Shown here: piece after piece, positions 7,738 to 15,790 of the stretch
How the letters are laid out: each line of letters starts with the position of its first letter
Numbering within the stretch: the first letter of the stretch is position 1
From: WLMZ01 sp031367435
GTDB taxonomy: Bacteria > Actinomycetota > Acidimicrobiia > Acidimicrobiales > Ilumatobacteraceae
DNA: 33,355 nucleotides
Assembly (NCBI GenBank): GCA_031367435.1
Contig: JANLPV010000046.1
Coordinates: forward strand, 1-33,355
Direction: 5' to 3'
Notes under the pieces: model-generated
Database searches by the model: none
Seen by the model: only the letters and a program-made list of their open reading frames with translations
What the model was told of the DNA's origin: nothing
Program-made: the position numbers and the translations under genes

Positions 7738-8660
7738 GCGCCAAACGCCTCCAGATTCTTTGTTCGGTACACCTTGAGGTCTGTTGCCACCATAAGTCCT
7801 GCGAGACCAACTCGTTCAAGTATCTCGACTGCCTGTGGGCCGTCACTCATCATCGCAGCCGTCGCAAAGACTTCTGCGGTGGCCGCGTCTCCAGCGATCA
7901 CCGTTGCTGTCAGCAAGCTAGTAGAGGCCGGCAGAGCCGTCGTGGGATCGATGAGATGGTGTGCGCTCTCACCCGAGGGCGAGGTCCAATGTTTGATAGT
8001 TGTGCCCGACGTCGCCACGCCACCCTGTTTGAGTGCGATACGTCCGACATGCTCTTGAGAGGAACCGGGGTCCTCGATGCCGAGCACCCACGCATCCTCG
8101 CCATCGAAGGGAGTGCCTATGACGCTGATGTCGCCTCCGACGTTGACCAACGCGCCCAGCGCACCGGCTTCGAGTAGTTCTTCAGCGACGATGTCGGCTG
8201 CAAAACCCTTGCCGATACCGCCGAGGTCGATCGCCCCTCCGGCAGGAACACAAATAGTTGCATTTGCAATATCAACCACGACCGAACCACTTACCCCGAT
8301 GAGCTGTTGGCTCACGCGGGGTGCTGCGTCGGAGGTGATGGCGCTGTGTGTGTATCCGTGATGCACAAGTGCTGGCAACACGGTGATGTCGAACAGCCCT
8401 CGTGTTTGCTTCCAAGCCTCGATTGATCGAAGGATGACCGCAAGTGTGTCTTCGTCTACCTTCACCGGTACTCCCGCGGCCTGGTTCGCCCGCGTGATAT
8501 CGCTGTCGCCAAGAAAACGGCTCCAGAGAGATTCAAGATCACGCAGGCGACCCTCGGCCTGATCGAGCAGCGCTTCCGTGCCGCCCGTGATGATGACATG
8601 CGAAGCGCATCCCATCACCCGAAAGCTTCGTTGAACCGAGGTGTGGGTTCCCGCCGACAT
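7734..8660 (-). CDS. apbE: FAD:protein FMN transferase (ApbE family)
   Basis: A 308-residue protein from ATG 8660. ApbE landmarks are present in order: SLWSRFLGDSDI (FAD site), DLGGIGKGFAAD, VNVGGDI, VATSGTTIKHW, HHLIDPTT and the metal-site region AGDAATAEVFATAAMM. ApbE uses FAD to attach FMN covalently to Thr/Ser of partner proteins, usually outside the membrane. The N-terminus here has no lipobox or hydrophobic signal, so it may act in the cytoplasm or be exported by another route. It starts 5 bases after the Pro-rich membrane protein and overlaps the haem protein by 4 bases. The usual FMN-binding partner is not found beside it. Confidence 0.88.
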   Translation of the reverse strand: MSAGTHTSVQRSFRVMGCASHVIITGGTEALLDQAEGRLRDLESLWSRFLGDSDITRANQAAGVPVKVDEDTLAVILRSIEAWKQTRGLFDITVLPALVHHGYTHSAITSDAAPRVSQQLIGVSGSVVVDIANATICVPAGGAIDLGGIGKGFAADIVAEELLEAGALGALVNVGGDISVIGTPFDGEDAWVLGIEDPGSSQEHVGRIALKQGGVATSGTTIKHWTSPSGESAHHLIDPTTALPASTSLLTATVIAGDAATAEVFATAAMMSDGPQAVEILERVGLAGLMVATDLKVYRTKNLEAFGA

Positions 8661-8665
8661 CGTTC

Positions 8666-9781
8666 CTAGGGCTTACTCGGCGCTGTAGTCGTCGGCGGTG
8701 CCGTTGGCGGCGGCGCTGGAGCCGCCGTTGTTGGCGGTGCCGTTGGCACCGGAGGTGGAGCAGGTGTCGGCGCAGGTGCAGGTGCAGGAGTTGGAGTGGG
8801 GGCCGGAGCGGGTGTCGCGACCGGCACAGCTACAACGGGTGCGGGCGTCGCAGCAGGTGCAGGTGTTGCACTCGGAACTGGCATTGCCTTGGGGGCAGCG
8901 GTCGGTGCCTTGGCGGCTGATCCTGCTGCCGGCGGCGGCAACGCCACGGGAGCGGCGGTTACGACAGGTACTGCTGCACCCGCGGGTACTGCAGGCGGAA
9001 TCGCAAGTGAGACGGCAACCGTCGGTACGGGTACCGCGGCACCGGCAACTGCGGGCACCGTGTCGCCGGCAATGGTTACCTCGGGTGCTGCGGTTGCGGG
9101 TGTTGGCGTGGATGCGGTTGCACCGGGATCTGGTCGGTTGGCAGCTGCGATGACGCCAGTGAGACCGAGCACTGCCGAAGCGGCGAGGCCACTTGCGGCG
9201 ATCCGGCCTCCGGCAGCAACGTGAGGACGCTTGACGCGAGGCCCCTTCGGAGCTGCGGACTTACGCTGTGGTCTTGACCGAAGATCAGTCTGCGCAGATG
9301 CAATTGTGGCAGCGGCGATTGGGACACTCAACGGTTCGAGAATTTCGGGCGCTGCCGCCGCCACCGTCGGAATTCCGTCAGGAATGGGGGGTACACCCGA
9401 GACCAGCGACGCTGGACTCGGTGGGGCAAACGACCCCACTTGTTTCGATCCCGCTTGTTTCGATCCGGCTGGTGCCCAGATCGATGCCCCGCTGGCTTGC
9501 AACGATGCGCCCAGCCCGACCGCAGCAACGGGTGCTGCGGTCGGTGCCATGGGCAGTCGGGGTGAGGTGATCGATGCCGGCGGCGCCGGAATGCTGAGCC
9601 GAACAGGTGCTGGAGCGGCATGCACTGTGGCGTACGCAGGCGGTTGGCTCGAAGCGATGTGCTGCATGGAGCCTGGCGCGGGACTTGTCGGCGGTACGTG
9701 GGGTCGAGCGGCAAGCGGCGCTTGGCCACGTTTTGCTCGAAGTGATGCAAGGCGCTGCGCCTGTTCGTTCTCAGTCGTCAT
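8666..9781 (-). CDS. Ala/Pro/Thr-rich single-pass membrane protein, unknown function
   Basis: A 371-residue protein. ATG 9781 is chosen because it overlaps the end of the upstream gene by 11 bases and begins a plausible N-terminus (MTTENEQAQRLASLR). The frame is open further upstream, but there it runs antiparallel-like within the previous gene. Layout: a low-complexity Ala/Pro/Ser N-terminal half with a short internal repeat (GSKQAGSKQVGS), a basic patch at residues 168-187, one hydrophobic segment at about 194-214, then about 155 residues of Ala/Pro/Thr/Val-rich sequence ending in Pro-Thr repeats. This suggests a cytoplasmic tail, one membrane anchor and a flexible wall-spanning arm. I recognise no enzyme domain. 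The sequence PGATAS occurs directly after the membrane segment (219-224). Confidence 0.65.
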   Translation of the reverse strand: MTTENEQAQRLASLRAKRGQAPLAARPHVPPTSPAPGSMQHIASSQPPAYATVHAAPAPVRLSIPAPPASITSPRLPMAPTAAPVAAVGLGASLQASGASIWAPAGSKQAGSKQVGSFAPPSPASLVSGVPPIPDGIPTVAAAAPEILEPLSVPIAAATIASAQTDLRSRPQRKSAAPKGPRVKRPHVAAGGRIAASGLAASAVLGLTGVIAAANRPDPGATASTPTPATAAPEVTIAGDTVPAVAGAAVPVPTVAVSLAIPPAVPAGAAVPVVTAAPVALPPPAAGSAAKAPTAAPKAMPVPSATPAPAATPAPVVAVPVATPAPAPTPTPAPAPAPTPAPPPVPTAPPTTAAPAPPPTAPPTTTAPSKP

Positions 9782-10373
9782 TTCCGTCACTGCCCTCGTC
9801 TTCGCTCTCATTGTCGTCGTCGTTGTGATGCGAGCTGGTACCCAACTTCGATTGCTGTTCGCTGTCGGATGCCCCTGTTGTGGAAGCCCCACCGATCGCC
9901 TGAGTGCCACTCGCGGCCACCGCTGGCGGTATTGCGGGGATGGGTTCCAGGGTGACAACGCCCGGGTCCTGCGACACAATGGCTGGTGCAGTCGTGTCGG
10001 GTGCAGCGACGAGTGCCGAGGTAACCGTGGCATGAACAGCGCCGGCGACGGTGGAAGCCGTGAAGGTCACGAGTTGCGTTCCGTCGGTCAGCACAACCGA
10101 AGCAGTCGCGCCTGGGGCCGACGTGGAGACCGCGGTCCACCCCATGCCGACCGTCGTGGAGACGATACTCAGTACGCCGCTCGAGTCCGATACCTCAATG
10201 CGTGCGGCGGCACCGACCTGATACACAGCGTTGCGGGGAACGCTGATATCGGGCACCGGTGCATTGGTTGGGGCTGTCGAAGCAGCGTTCATTGCTGCTC
10301 CAGCCATGACGGCGGCCGATCCTGTGCCAAGCACGCCTGCTACCGAAACTGCGGTAAGCCAAGTCCTTTTCAT
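9771..10373 (-). CDS. Secreted small protein with acidic C-terminal tail, unknown function
   Basis: A 200-residue protein. ATG 10373 is set by an AAGGAG ribosome binding site 8 bases upstream and by the signal peptide that follows (MKRTWLTAVSVAGVLGTG, hydrophobic to about residue 30). After export it would carry a compact Val/Thr/Ser-rich region at about 45-120 with alternating hydrophobic residues, suggestive of a beta-sandwich. A Pro/Ala linker follows, then a strongly acidic tail (HHNDDDNESEDEGSDGNDD). It is the first gene of the operon leading to apbE and the haem protein, so it may be an extracytoplasmic component of that redox module. No family is recognised with certainty. It contains a PGATAS sequence at residues 87-92. 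Confidence 0.7.
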   Translation of the reverse strand: MKRTWLTAVSVAGVLGTGSAAVMAGAAMNAASTAPTNAPVPDISVPRNAVYQVGAAARIEVSDSSGVLSIVSTTVGMGWTAVSTSAPGATASVVLTDGTQLVTFTASTVAGAVHATVTSALVAAPDTTAPAIVSQDPGVVTLEPIPAIPPAVAASGTQAIGGASTTGASDSEQQSKLGTSSHHNDDDNESEDEGSDGNDD

Positions 10374-10625
10374 ATGGGTAACTCCTTGTTCACTCTGGCC
10401 CGTGCTCTTAATCCAACAGTGATATCGCCCAGGTGTCATCGAGCCTTGACCCAAGAAACGTTAAAGAAGTAGAAGGCCCCTGCACAGTGGTGGTGATGGA
10501 GTCTGGCGACGTCGCTGTGGCCAGTACTCCGGGCGCGAGTTTGCCGATCCGGCGGTCACGCCGACGTGAACACATTTCGCCACGGTTTGTAGGCCGATTC
10601 ACGCTGCGTAGTAGCTTCTTGGTCG
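10374..10625. promoter_or_regulatory. Divergent intergenic region between the apbE operon and the nuo operon
   Basis: This 252-base stretch separates the two divergent operons and must hold both promoters. On the minus side, AAGGAG (complement of 10382-10387) precedes the secreted-protein gene. On the plus side, a weak sigma70-like pair is possible: TTTGTA at 10586 and TAGTAG at 10609 with a 17-base spacer, placing a start only a few bases before the nuoA ATG; this is a poor match. Small open frames here show no protein character. Confidence 0.5.
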
Positions 10626-10991
10626 ATGTCCGACTTTCTCCGGGATTACCTCACCGTCGTCTGGTTCGGCGCGACCGCGCTGGTGCTTGCGTCATTGCTT
10701 CTCGCTATCTCCGCAGCCATTCGGCCGAACAAGCCGAACTACGAAAAGACGATGACGTACGAGAGTGGTGTCGACCCGGTGGGCCATGGCTGGTCGCAGA
10801 GCCAGATTCGTTACTACGTGTTCGCGCTGCTGTTCGTCGTATTCGATGTCGAAGCAGTGTTCATCTTTCCGTGGGCGACACAACTCGAGCGCTACGCCGG
10901 ATTCGGTCTTGTGGAAATGGGCATCTTCGTGCTCGTCCTGTTGCTTGGCCTGGTGTACGCATGGCGCAAAGGCGTGCTGCGGTGGGTGTAG
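10626..10991 (+). CDS. nuoA: NADH-quinone oxidoreductase subunit A
   Basis: A 121-residue membrane protein with three hydrophobic helices. Family landmarks are YESGVDPVG in the first loop, RYYVFALLFVVFDVEAVFIFPWA in helix 2 and its border, and a third helix near the C-terminus. NuoA helps form the quinone-channel entrance at the junction of the membrane arm and the peripheral arm of complex I. The ATG has no clear Shine-Dalgarno, so a short or leaderless transcript is possible. It is the first gene of the nuo operon; nuoB follows after 51 bases. Confidence 0.95.
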   Translation: MSDFLRDYLTVVWFGATALVLASLLLAISAAIRPNKPNYEKTMTYESGVDPVGHGWSQSQIRYYVFALLFVVFDVEAVFIFPWATQLERYAGFGLVEMGIFVLVLLLGLVYAWRKGVLRWV

Positions 10992-11042
10992 TTCGAGCGA
11001 TGTCAACCCGACACATGACAACCAAGAAAGTGGCGTACGCAC

Positions 11043-11570
11043 ATGGGTCTCGTTGACCGCGGCCGGCTGCCGAAGCCGCTCACACAGCTCTTCAACATGG
11101 GTCGTTCGTACAGCCTCTGGGTATACCAATGGGGCCTCGCCTGCTGCGCCATCGAGATGGGTGCAGCTTTTGGTTCGCCGCGTTACGACGTCATGCGCCT
11201 CGGCGTGATACCTCTGCCGGCCAGCCCCCGACAGGCCGATCTCGTGGTGATTTCCGGAACCGTCACCGACAAGATGGCTCCCGCTATCAAGCGCCTCTAC
11301 GAGCAGATGCCCGAACCCAAGTACGTCATCAGCATGGGCTCGTGTGCAAATTGCGGCGGGCCGTACTGGGATAGCTACTCGGTCACGAAGGGTGTCGATC
11401 AGATCATTCCTGTCGATGTGTACGTGCCCGGTTGCCCCCCTCGACCAGAGGCCCTGCTCGAAGGAGTTGTACTGCTTCAGCAACGCATCAAGAACGAAGA
11501 CATGGGCGCGCGTTGGCGCGGCGAGGGATACGTCGCTTTGAATCGCGGTGAGCAAATTGTCGTCAACTGA
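11043..11570 (+). CDS. nuoB: NADH-quinone oxidoreductase subunit B
   Basis: A 175-residue soluble subunit that carries the terminal [4Fe-4S] cluster N2, which reduces quinone. The cluster ligands are visible in GLACCAIEM (adjacent Cys pair), SMGSCANCGG and VPGCPPRPEALL. Length and motif order match the family. The gene ends 23 bases inside nuoC, implying translational coupling. Confidence 0.96.
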   Translation: MGLVDRGRLPKPLTQLFNMGRSYSLWVYQWGLACCAIEMGAAFGSPRYDVMRLGVIPLPASPRQADLVVISGTVTDKMAPAIKRLYEQMPEPKYVISMGSCANCGGPYWDSYSVTKGVDQIIPVDVYVPGCPPRPEALLEGVVLLQQRIKNEDMGARWRGEGYVALNRGEQIVVN

Positions 11571-12219
11571 TACCCCGGTTGCGGCTCTGCCGGGCGATGC
11601 TTTGCGTGAGCGCGCGGTCGATCAGCTTCGTAGCGCGATTGGTGACGCGCTTCTCGACAGCCTCGTGAAGCCGGGCGACGATGTGTGGGTTCGCGTGCGC
11701 GCCGATGCGTGGCGTGAAGCGGGCATCGCGTTGCGCGATGTCGTCGGCCTTGATTACTTCTGCTTCCTCTCTGCGATTGATTGGATGCCGTCACCATTCG
11801 GTCGCGGCGAGGACGATCCAACACAACCTCAAGCCGAACGTGACATGACGATCAAGCAGGGATATGTGGGCGGCGACACGCGCTTTCAACTGTTCGCCCG
11901 CGCTTGCAGCACGACGCTGCATTTCGGTGTCACGATCAAAGCCGACATCGGCGACGACATGACGATGCCAACCTGGATCCCGTGTTACACCGGTGCGAAC
12001 TGGCACGAGCGCGAGGCACACGAGATGTTCGGCATCACCTTTGCCGGCCACCCCGACCTGCGCAACATGTATCTCCCCACAGGTTTCGAGGGTCACCCGA
12101 TGCGCAAGGATTTCCCGTTGTTGGCTCGAATGGTCAAGCCGTGGCCTGGCATTGTCGACGTCGAGCCGCTTCCCGGCGAACCCGCCGAGGCGGCTGAAGC
12201 AGAGGGTGCCGAATCATGA
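11548..12219 (+). CDS. nuoC: NADH-quinone oxidoreductase subunit C (30 kDa subunit)
   Basis: A 223-residue subunit from GTG 11548, which lies inside the 3' end of nuoB. The family motif WHEREAHEMFGI is followed by FAGHPDLRNMYLP and HPMRKDFPL. NuoC scaffolds the peripheral arm beside NuoD; here the two are separate genes, not a NuoCD fusion. The C-terminal tail is Glu/Ala-rich (AEAAEAEGAES). The stop overlaps the nuoD start by 4 bases (ATGA). Confidence 0.93.
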   Translation: MSKLSSTDTPVAALPGDALRERAVDQLRSAIGDALLDSLVKPGDDVWVRVRADAWREAGIALRDVVGLDYFCFLSAIDWMPSPFGRGEDDPTQPQAERDMTIKQGYVGGDTRFQLFARACSTTLHFGVTIKADIGDDMTMPTWIPCYTGANWHEREAHEMFGITFAGHPDLRNMYLPTGFEGHPMRKDFPLLARMVKPWPGIVDVEPLPGEPAEAAEAEGAES

Positions 12220-13388
12220 CGATGCTCGGAGACCGCCAACGTCTTGCGTACATCGCGTCACAGGCCGCCGATGCACGCATCAACGTCGAGCTCGAAACCG
12301 AGGGTATGACCCTCAACATCGGACCCCAGCATCCGGCCACGCACGGCACCCTACGTATCATCTGCCGCCTCGACGGCGAGCAGGTGGTGTGGGCCGAACC
12401 GTCAGCGGGCTACATGCACCGCGGTTACGAAAAGCTCACCGAGGTGCGCACCTTTCCGCAGGTCACCTCACTGGTGAACCGCATCGATTGGCTTGGCAGT
12501 TTCGCCAACGAGGTGCCGTTCATCCTCGCCGCCGAAAAGCTGATGGACGTCGAAGCACCGCCACGCGCGCAGCACATCCGCACAATCCTTTTCGAGCTCA
12601 GTCGAATTGCCAACGTGTCACTGTTCCTCGGCGACCTCGGCGTACAGCTCGGTGCCATCACGCCAGTGTTCATGGCCTTTCGCGATCGGGAGTACGTACT
12701 CAACCTCATCGAGGGTGCAACGGGCGGTCGCTTCCACCCGAACTTCGACCGAATCGGCGGTCTGAAAGACGACCTCCCCAAGGGCTGGATCGACGAAACG
12801 CGCAGCGTCATGCGCAAGCTGCGTAATTTCTGCGACGAAATGGAAGATCTCCTGTTCGGCAACGAAATCTTCCAGAGTCGTACGCGCGGCATTGGCGTTA
12901 TTCCTAAAGACATTGCGGTGCAATACGGGCTCTCTGGCCCGAACCTGCGCGCGAGCGGGGTTGATTACGACCTCCGCCGCGATCAAAAGATTGCTATGGC
13001 ATGGGACAAGATCGACTTCAAGGTCTGGACGCATCCAGATGGCGACAGTTTTGCGCGTTGCTGGATTCGTCTGCAAGAGACACGCGAAGCCACATACATT
13101 GTCGAAAAGTTGCTCGACACGTTGCCCGCCGGTCCTGTGATGGCCAAAGTACCGCGCATCATCAAGGTGCCTGAGGGCGAGGCTTGGGTCAGCACCGAGA
13201 ACCCGCTCGGCGAAATGGGCTACTACGTGATCAGCAAGGGTGACATGGGGCCATTTCGCGTCAAAATCCGGTCGGCCAGTTTCAACAACATCTCTATCGT
13301 GCCGTGGTTGCTCCGTGGCGTATACGTCCCCGACGTCATCACCATCCTTGCGTCGCTGTACTTCATCCTCGGAGACATCGACCGCTGA
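12216..13388 (+). CDS. nuoD: NADH-quinone oxidoreductase subunit D (49 kDa subunit)
   Basis: A 390-residue subunit related to [NiFe]-hydrogenase large subunits; with NuoB it forms the quinone-reduction site. Landmarks are NIGPQHPATHGTLRI, GYMHRGYEKL, RIDWLGSFANEV and the C-terminal GDIDR. Arg47 in HGTLRI lies in the region where NDUFAF7/MidA methylates the mitochondrial homologue; equivalence is inferred. The stop overlaps the nuoH start by one base (TGATG). This junction is where most actinobacterial operons would carry nuoE, nuoF and nuoG, which are missing here. Confidence 0.96.
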   Translation: MTMLGDRQRLAYIASQAADARINVELETEGMTLNIGPQHPATHGTLRIICRLDGEQVVWAEPSAGYMHRGYEKLTEVRTFPQVTSLVNRIDWLGSFANEVPFILAAEKLMDVEAPPRAQHIRTILFELSRIANVSLFLGDLGVQLGAITPVFMAFRDREYVLNLIEGATGGRFHPNFDRIGGLKDDLPKGWIDETRSVMRKLRNFCDEMEDLLFGNEIFQSRTRGIGVIPKDIAVQYGLSGPNLRASGVDYDLRRDQKIAMAWDKIDFKVWTHPDGDSFARCWIRLQETREATYIVEKLLDTLPAGPVMAKVPRIIKVPEGEAWVSTENPLGEMGYYVISKGDMGPFRVKIRSASFNNISIVPWLLRGVYVPDVITILASLYFILGDIDR

Positions 13389-14437
13389 TGATGCTCGCTC
13401 TCAATCTCCCGTACTGGGCGCAGTCGCTGCTGCGCGTGCTCGGTGGCCTTGTCGCGGTACTGCTGCCTGCCGGCACGATCGTGTATGTCTTCCTGTTCAA
13501 GATGATGAGCTTCATGCAGAGCCGACTCGGCCCGATGGAGGCTGGGCCGTACGGCTCAATGCAGTTGTTCGCCGAAGTCGGCAAGTGGCTGCAGAAAGAG
13601 GACATCAAACCCGAACGAGCCGATCACTCGATCTTCAAAATTGCGCCGCTCATCGTGCTTGCGAGCACGTTCTTGCTCGTGGCCGTTGTTCCGTTCGGAC
13701 CCGATGCGTGGTTCACCAACTTCGAGACGGGTGTGTTCTACGCGTTGGCGGTCAGCTCCGTCAGCGTGCTTGGCATCTTGATCGCGGGCTGGTCGAGCGC
13801 TAACAAGTACTCACTGCTCGGCGGTTTGCGTGCCGCCGGTCAGCTCATCGCGTACGAACTGCCGATGGTGCTCGCGGTAGTGGGCGTGGTTATCCAGGCC
13901 GGCACGATGAACATGCAACAGATCGTGCTCGCCCAAAATGCCGGCGAAATCTTCGGTTGGAACGGTCTTGGCAACCCATACATACTCACCCAGTTCATCG
14001 GGTTTGCCGTGTTCATGATTGCCGTGCAGGCCGAGCTCACCCAGGCACCGTTCGACATGCCAATTGCAGAGTCCGAGCTCGTGTCGGGCTACATGACCGA
14101 GTACTCCGGCTTCCGCTTCCTCATCTTTTTCATTGCCGAGTTCGCCACCGCCGGAGTCTTCGCGCTGATTGCGTCAGTGCTGTTCCTCGGTGGTTGGGGA
14201 GTCCCGTTCAGCTGGTTCGGCTGGCACAGCGTCGGAGACGTATCGAACTGGATGAATGTCGTTGGCCCGCTGATCATGTTCACGAAGATGATGGGGCTTG
14301 TGTTCCTCATCATGTGGATTCGTTTCAGCTATCCCCGATTCCGTGAAGATCAATTGCAGCGGTTTGCATGGAAAGTGCTGATTCCCGTGTCACTTGTCAA
14401 CATCATGCTCACTGCGGTTCTCAAGGTGGTGTTCTGA
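13388..14437 (+). CDS. nuoH: NADH-quinone oxidoreductase subunit H
   Basis: A 349-residue membrane subunit with about eight helices, from ATG 13388. Landmarks are FKMMSFMQSRLGP near the N-terminus, KWLQKEDIKPERAD, the charged PFDMPIAESELVSGYMTEYSG loop and WIRFSYPRFREDQL near the C-terminus. NuoH couples the quinone site to the proton-pumping arm. It overlaps nuoD and nuoI by one base each. The open frame upstream of 13388 lies within nuoD and was excluded. Confidence 0.95.
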   Translation: MMLALNLPYWAQSLLRVLGGLVAVLLPAGTIVYVFLFKMMSFMQSRLGPMEAGPYGSMQLFAEVGKWLQKEDIKPERADHSIFKIAPLIVLASTFLLVAVVPFGPDAWFTNFETGVFYALAVSSVSVLGILIAGWSSANKYSLLGGLRAAGQLIAYELPMVLAVVGVVIQAGTMNMQQIVLAQNAGEIFGWNGLGNPYILTQFIGFAVFMIAVQAELTQAPFDMPIAESELVSGYMTEYSGFRFLIFFIAEFATAGVFALIASVLFLGGWGVPFSWFGWHSVGDVSNWMNVVGPLIMFTKMMGLVFLIMWIRFSYPRFREDQLQRFAWKVLIPVSLVNIMLTAVLKVVF

Positions 14438-14937
14438 TGGGTCTCAAACCAAAGGTTCCGGGTCTGGTGAAGGGTCTCGGCGTCACGTTCAACACGATGA
14501 TGACAACTATCACCAAGGGTGCCAACACCGTTCAGTACCCGCACGAGAAGGAAGCACCGCCGGTTCGGGCACGTGGTGTGATTGCGCTGCGCGAGGACAA
14601 CTGCACGTCGTGCATGTTGTGTGCGCGCAGCTGCCCCGATTGGTGTATCTACATCGAGGGCCACAAGGAGCTTGCACCGCCCAGACGTGCCGGCGGCGCA
14701 CCGCGAAAGGTCAACAAGCTCGACCGGTTCGACATCGATTACGCGCTGTGCATGTACTGCGGGATTTGTGTCGAGGTGTGCCCGTTCGATGCGTTGTTTT
14801 GGAGCCCCGAGTACGAGTACAGCGAGCCCAAGATCGCCGACCTGCTGCACGACAAGACCAAGCTCGGCGAGTGGATGGAAACCGTTCCAGAGGCACCCGA
14901 GCTCGAAGTCGGCGCCGAGAAGAAAGGCAAGAAGTGA
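14437..14937 (+). CDS. nuoI: NADH-quinone oxidoreductase subunit I (2 x [4Fe-4S])
   Basis: A 166-residue ferredoxin-like subunit with two tetranuclear cluster motifs, NCTSCMLCARSCP and LCMYCGICVEVCP (clusters N6a and N6b). These relay electrons along the peripheral arm to N2. ATG 14437 overlaps the nuoH stop by one base. The C-terminus is a short charged tail ending in KKGKK. With NuoE/F/G absent, NuoI is the most distal electron-carrying subunit in the operon and a plausible docking point for a ferredoxin-type donor; that is inference. Confidence 0.95.
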   Translation: MGLKPKVPGLVKGLGVTFNTMMTTITKGANTVQYPHEKEAPPVRARGVIALREDNCTSCMLCARSCPDWCIYIEGHKELAPPRRAGGAPRKVNKLDRFDIDYALCMYCGICVEVCPFDALFWSPEYEYSEPKIADLLHDKTKLGEWMETVPEAPELEVGAEKKGKK

Positions 14938-14965
14938 TGATTGCCTTCAGCACGAGGGGCACGAA

Positions 14966-15481
14966 GTGATCGCCGAGGCGTTGGTCGCGCAAAACATCGC
15001 GTTCGGCATCATCGCAGCCGTGATGATCGTCGGCGCGATTCGCGTCGTTACGAGCAGCAACGTTGTGCATGCTGCGCTGTGGCTTGTTTGTGTGCTTGCC
15101 GGCGCGTCGGCGCAGTATCTGCTCGTGTATGCCGAGTTCGTGGCAATCACCCAGGTGCTCGTTTACGTTGGTGCCGTAATGGTGCTGTTCCTCTTCGGTG
15201 TCATGCTGACGCGCGCACGCATCGGTCGCGAGAACGACCTCAACAACAAGAACTGGGCCCTCGGGATCCCGATCGCACTCACATTGTTTGCTGCAATGGC
15301 AATCGCACTCGTGGGTGGCTTCAAAGATGAGCATCTGCCGTCACCGTCTGCAGCGCTTCGCATCGATACCCAAAGTGTTTCCGACACCATCTTCAAGCCG
15401 TACCTCCTCCCCTTCTGGGCGTTGTCATTCGTACTGCTCGTCGCCGTTGTCGGTGCCATCGTTCTGGCTCGTAAGGATTGA
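14966..15481 (+). CDS. nuoJ: NADH-quinone oxidoreductase subunit J
   Basis: A 171-residue membrane protein with five helices. The GTG at 14966 is chosen because hydrophobic family-like sequence starts a few residues later; upstream codons in this frame overlap nuoI. Landmarks are NVVHAALWLVCVLAGASAQYL and VYVGAVMVLFLFGVMLT, the pi-bulge helix region of NuoJ. It lies 28 bases after nuoI and 6 bases before nuoK. Confidence 0.93.
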   Translation: MIAEALVAQNIAFGIIAAVMIVGAIRVVTSSNVVHAALWLVCVLAGASAQYLLVYAEFVAITQVLVYVGAVMVLFLFGVMLTRARIGRENDLNNKNWALGIPIALTLFAAMAIALVGGFKDEHLPSPSAALRIDTQSVSDTIFKPYLLPFWALSFVLLVAVVGAIVLARKD

Positions 15482-15487
15482 TGCTCG

Positions 15488-15787
15488 ATGCTGATCAATG
15501 AGTTCCTCCTCCTCGGCGCTGTGCTGTTTTGCATCGGCGTGTACGGCGTGATCGCACGCAAGAACGCGGTGATGGTGCTGATGAGCATTGAGCTCATCCT
15601 CAACGCGGTAAATCTCAACCTGCTTGCGTTTGCGCTCCGCAACGCCAGTCCGGATGGCCATGTGTTTGCGTTGTATGTCATTGCGGTGGCGGCCGCCGAG
15701 GTAGGCGTGGGTCTCGGCCTGGTGCTGCTCATCTATCGCAACAAGCGCAGCATCGCGCTTGACGAACTTTCCGAGATGAAGGGCTGA
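15488..15787 (+). CDS. nuoK: NADH-quinone oxidoreductase subunit K
   Basis: A 99-residue membrane protein with three helices. The proton-channel glutamates are seen in MSIELILNAVNLNL and AAAEVGVGLGL, both conserved in NuoK. Length is exactly typical. It is followed after 3 bases by nuoL. Confidence 0.95.
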   Translation: MLINEFLLLGAVLFCIGVYGVIARKNAVMVLMSIELILNAVNLNLLAFALRNASPDGHVFALYVIAVAAAEVGVGLGLVLLIYRNKRSIALDELSEMKG

Positions 15788-15790
15788 GCC

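Noticed and set aside
8666..9781. The Ala/Pro-rich protein considered as TonB or a PE/PPE-like protein
   Set aside because: A TonB C-terminal domain is absent, as are the PE/PPE N-terminal signatures, and the hydrophobic segment is central rather than N-terminal.
9231..10472. A 413-codon open frame on the plus strand opposite the Ala/Pro-rich and secreted-protein genes
   Set aside because: It is Gly/Ala/Cys/Arg-rich with no domain or start signal. The minus-strand frames have a signal peptide, a ribosome binding site and operon-like overlaps, so this is a shadow of GC-rich coding DNA.
10433..11056. A plus-strand frame overlapping nuoA
   Set aside because: It overlaps nuoA out of frame, is Arg/Ser-rich and has no family features.
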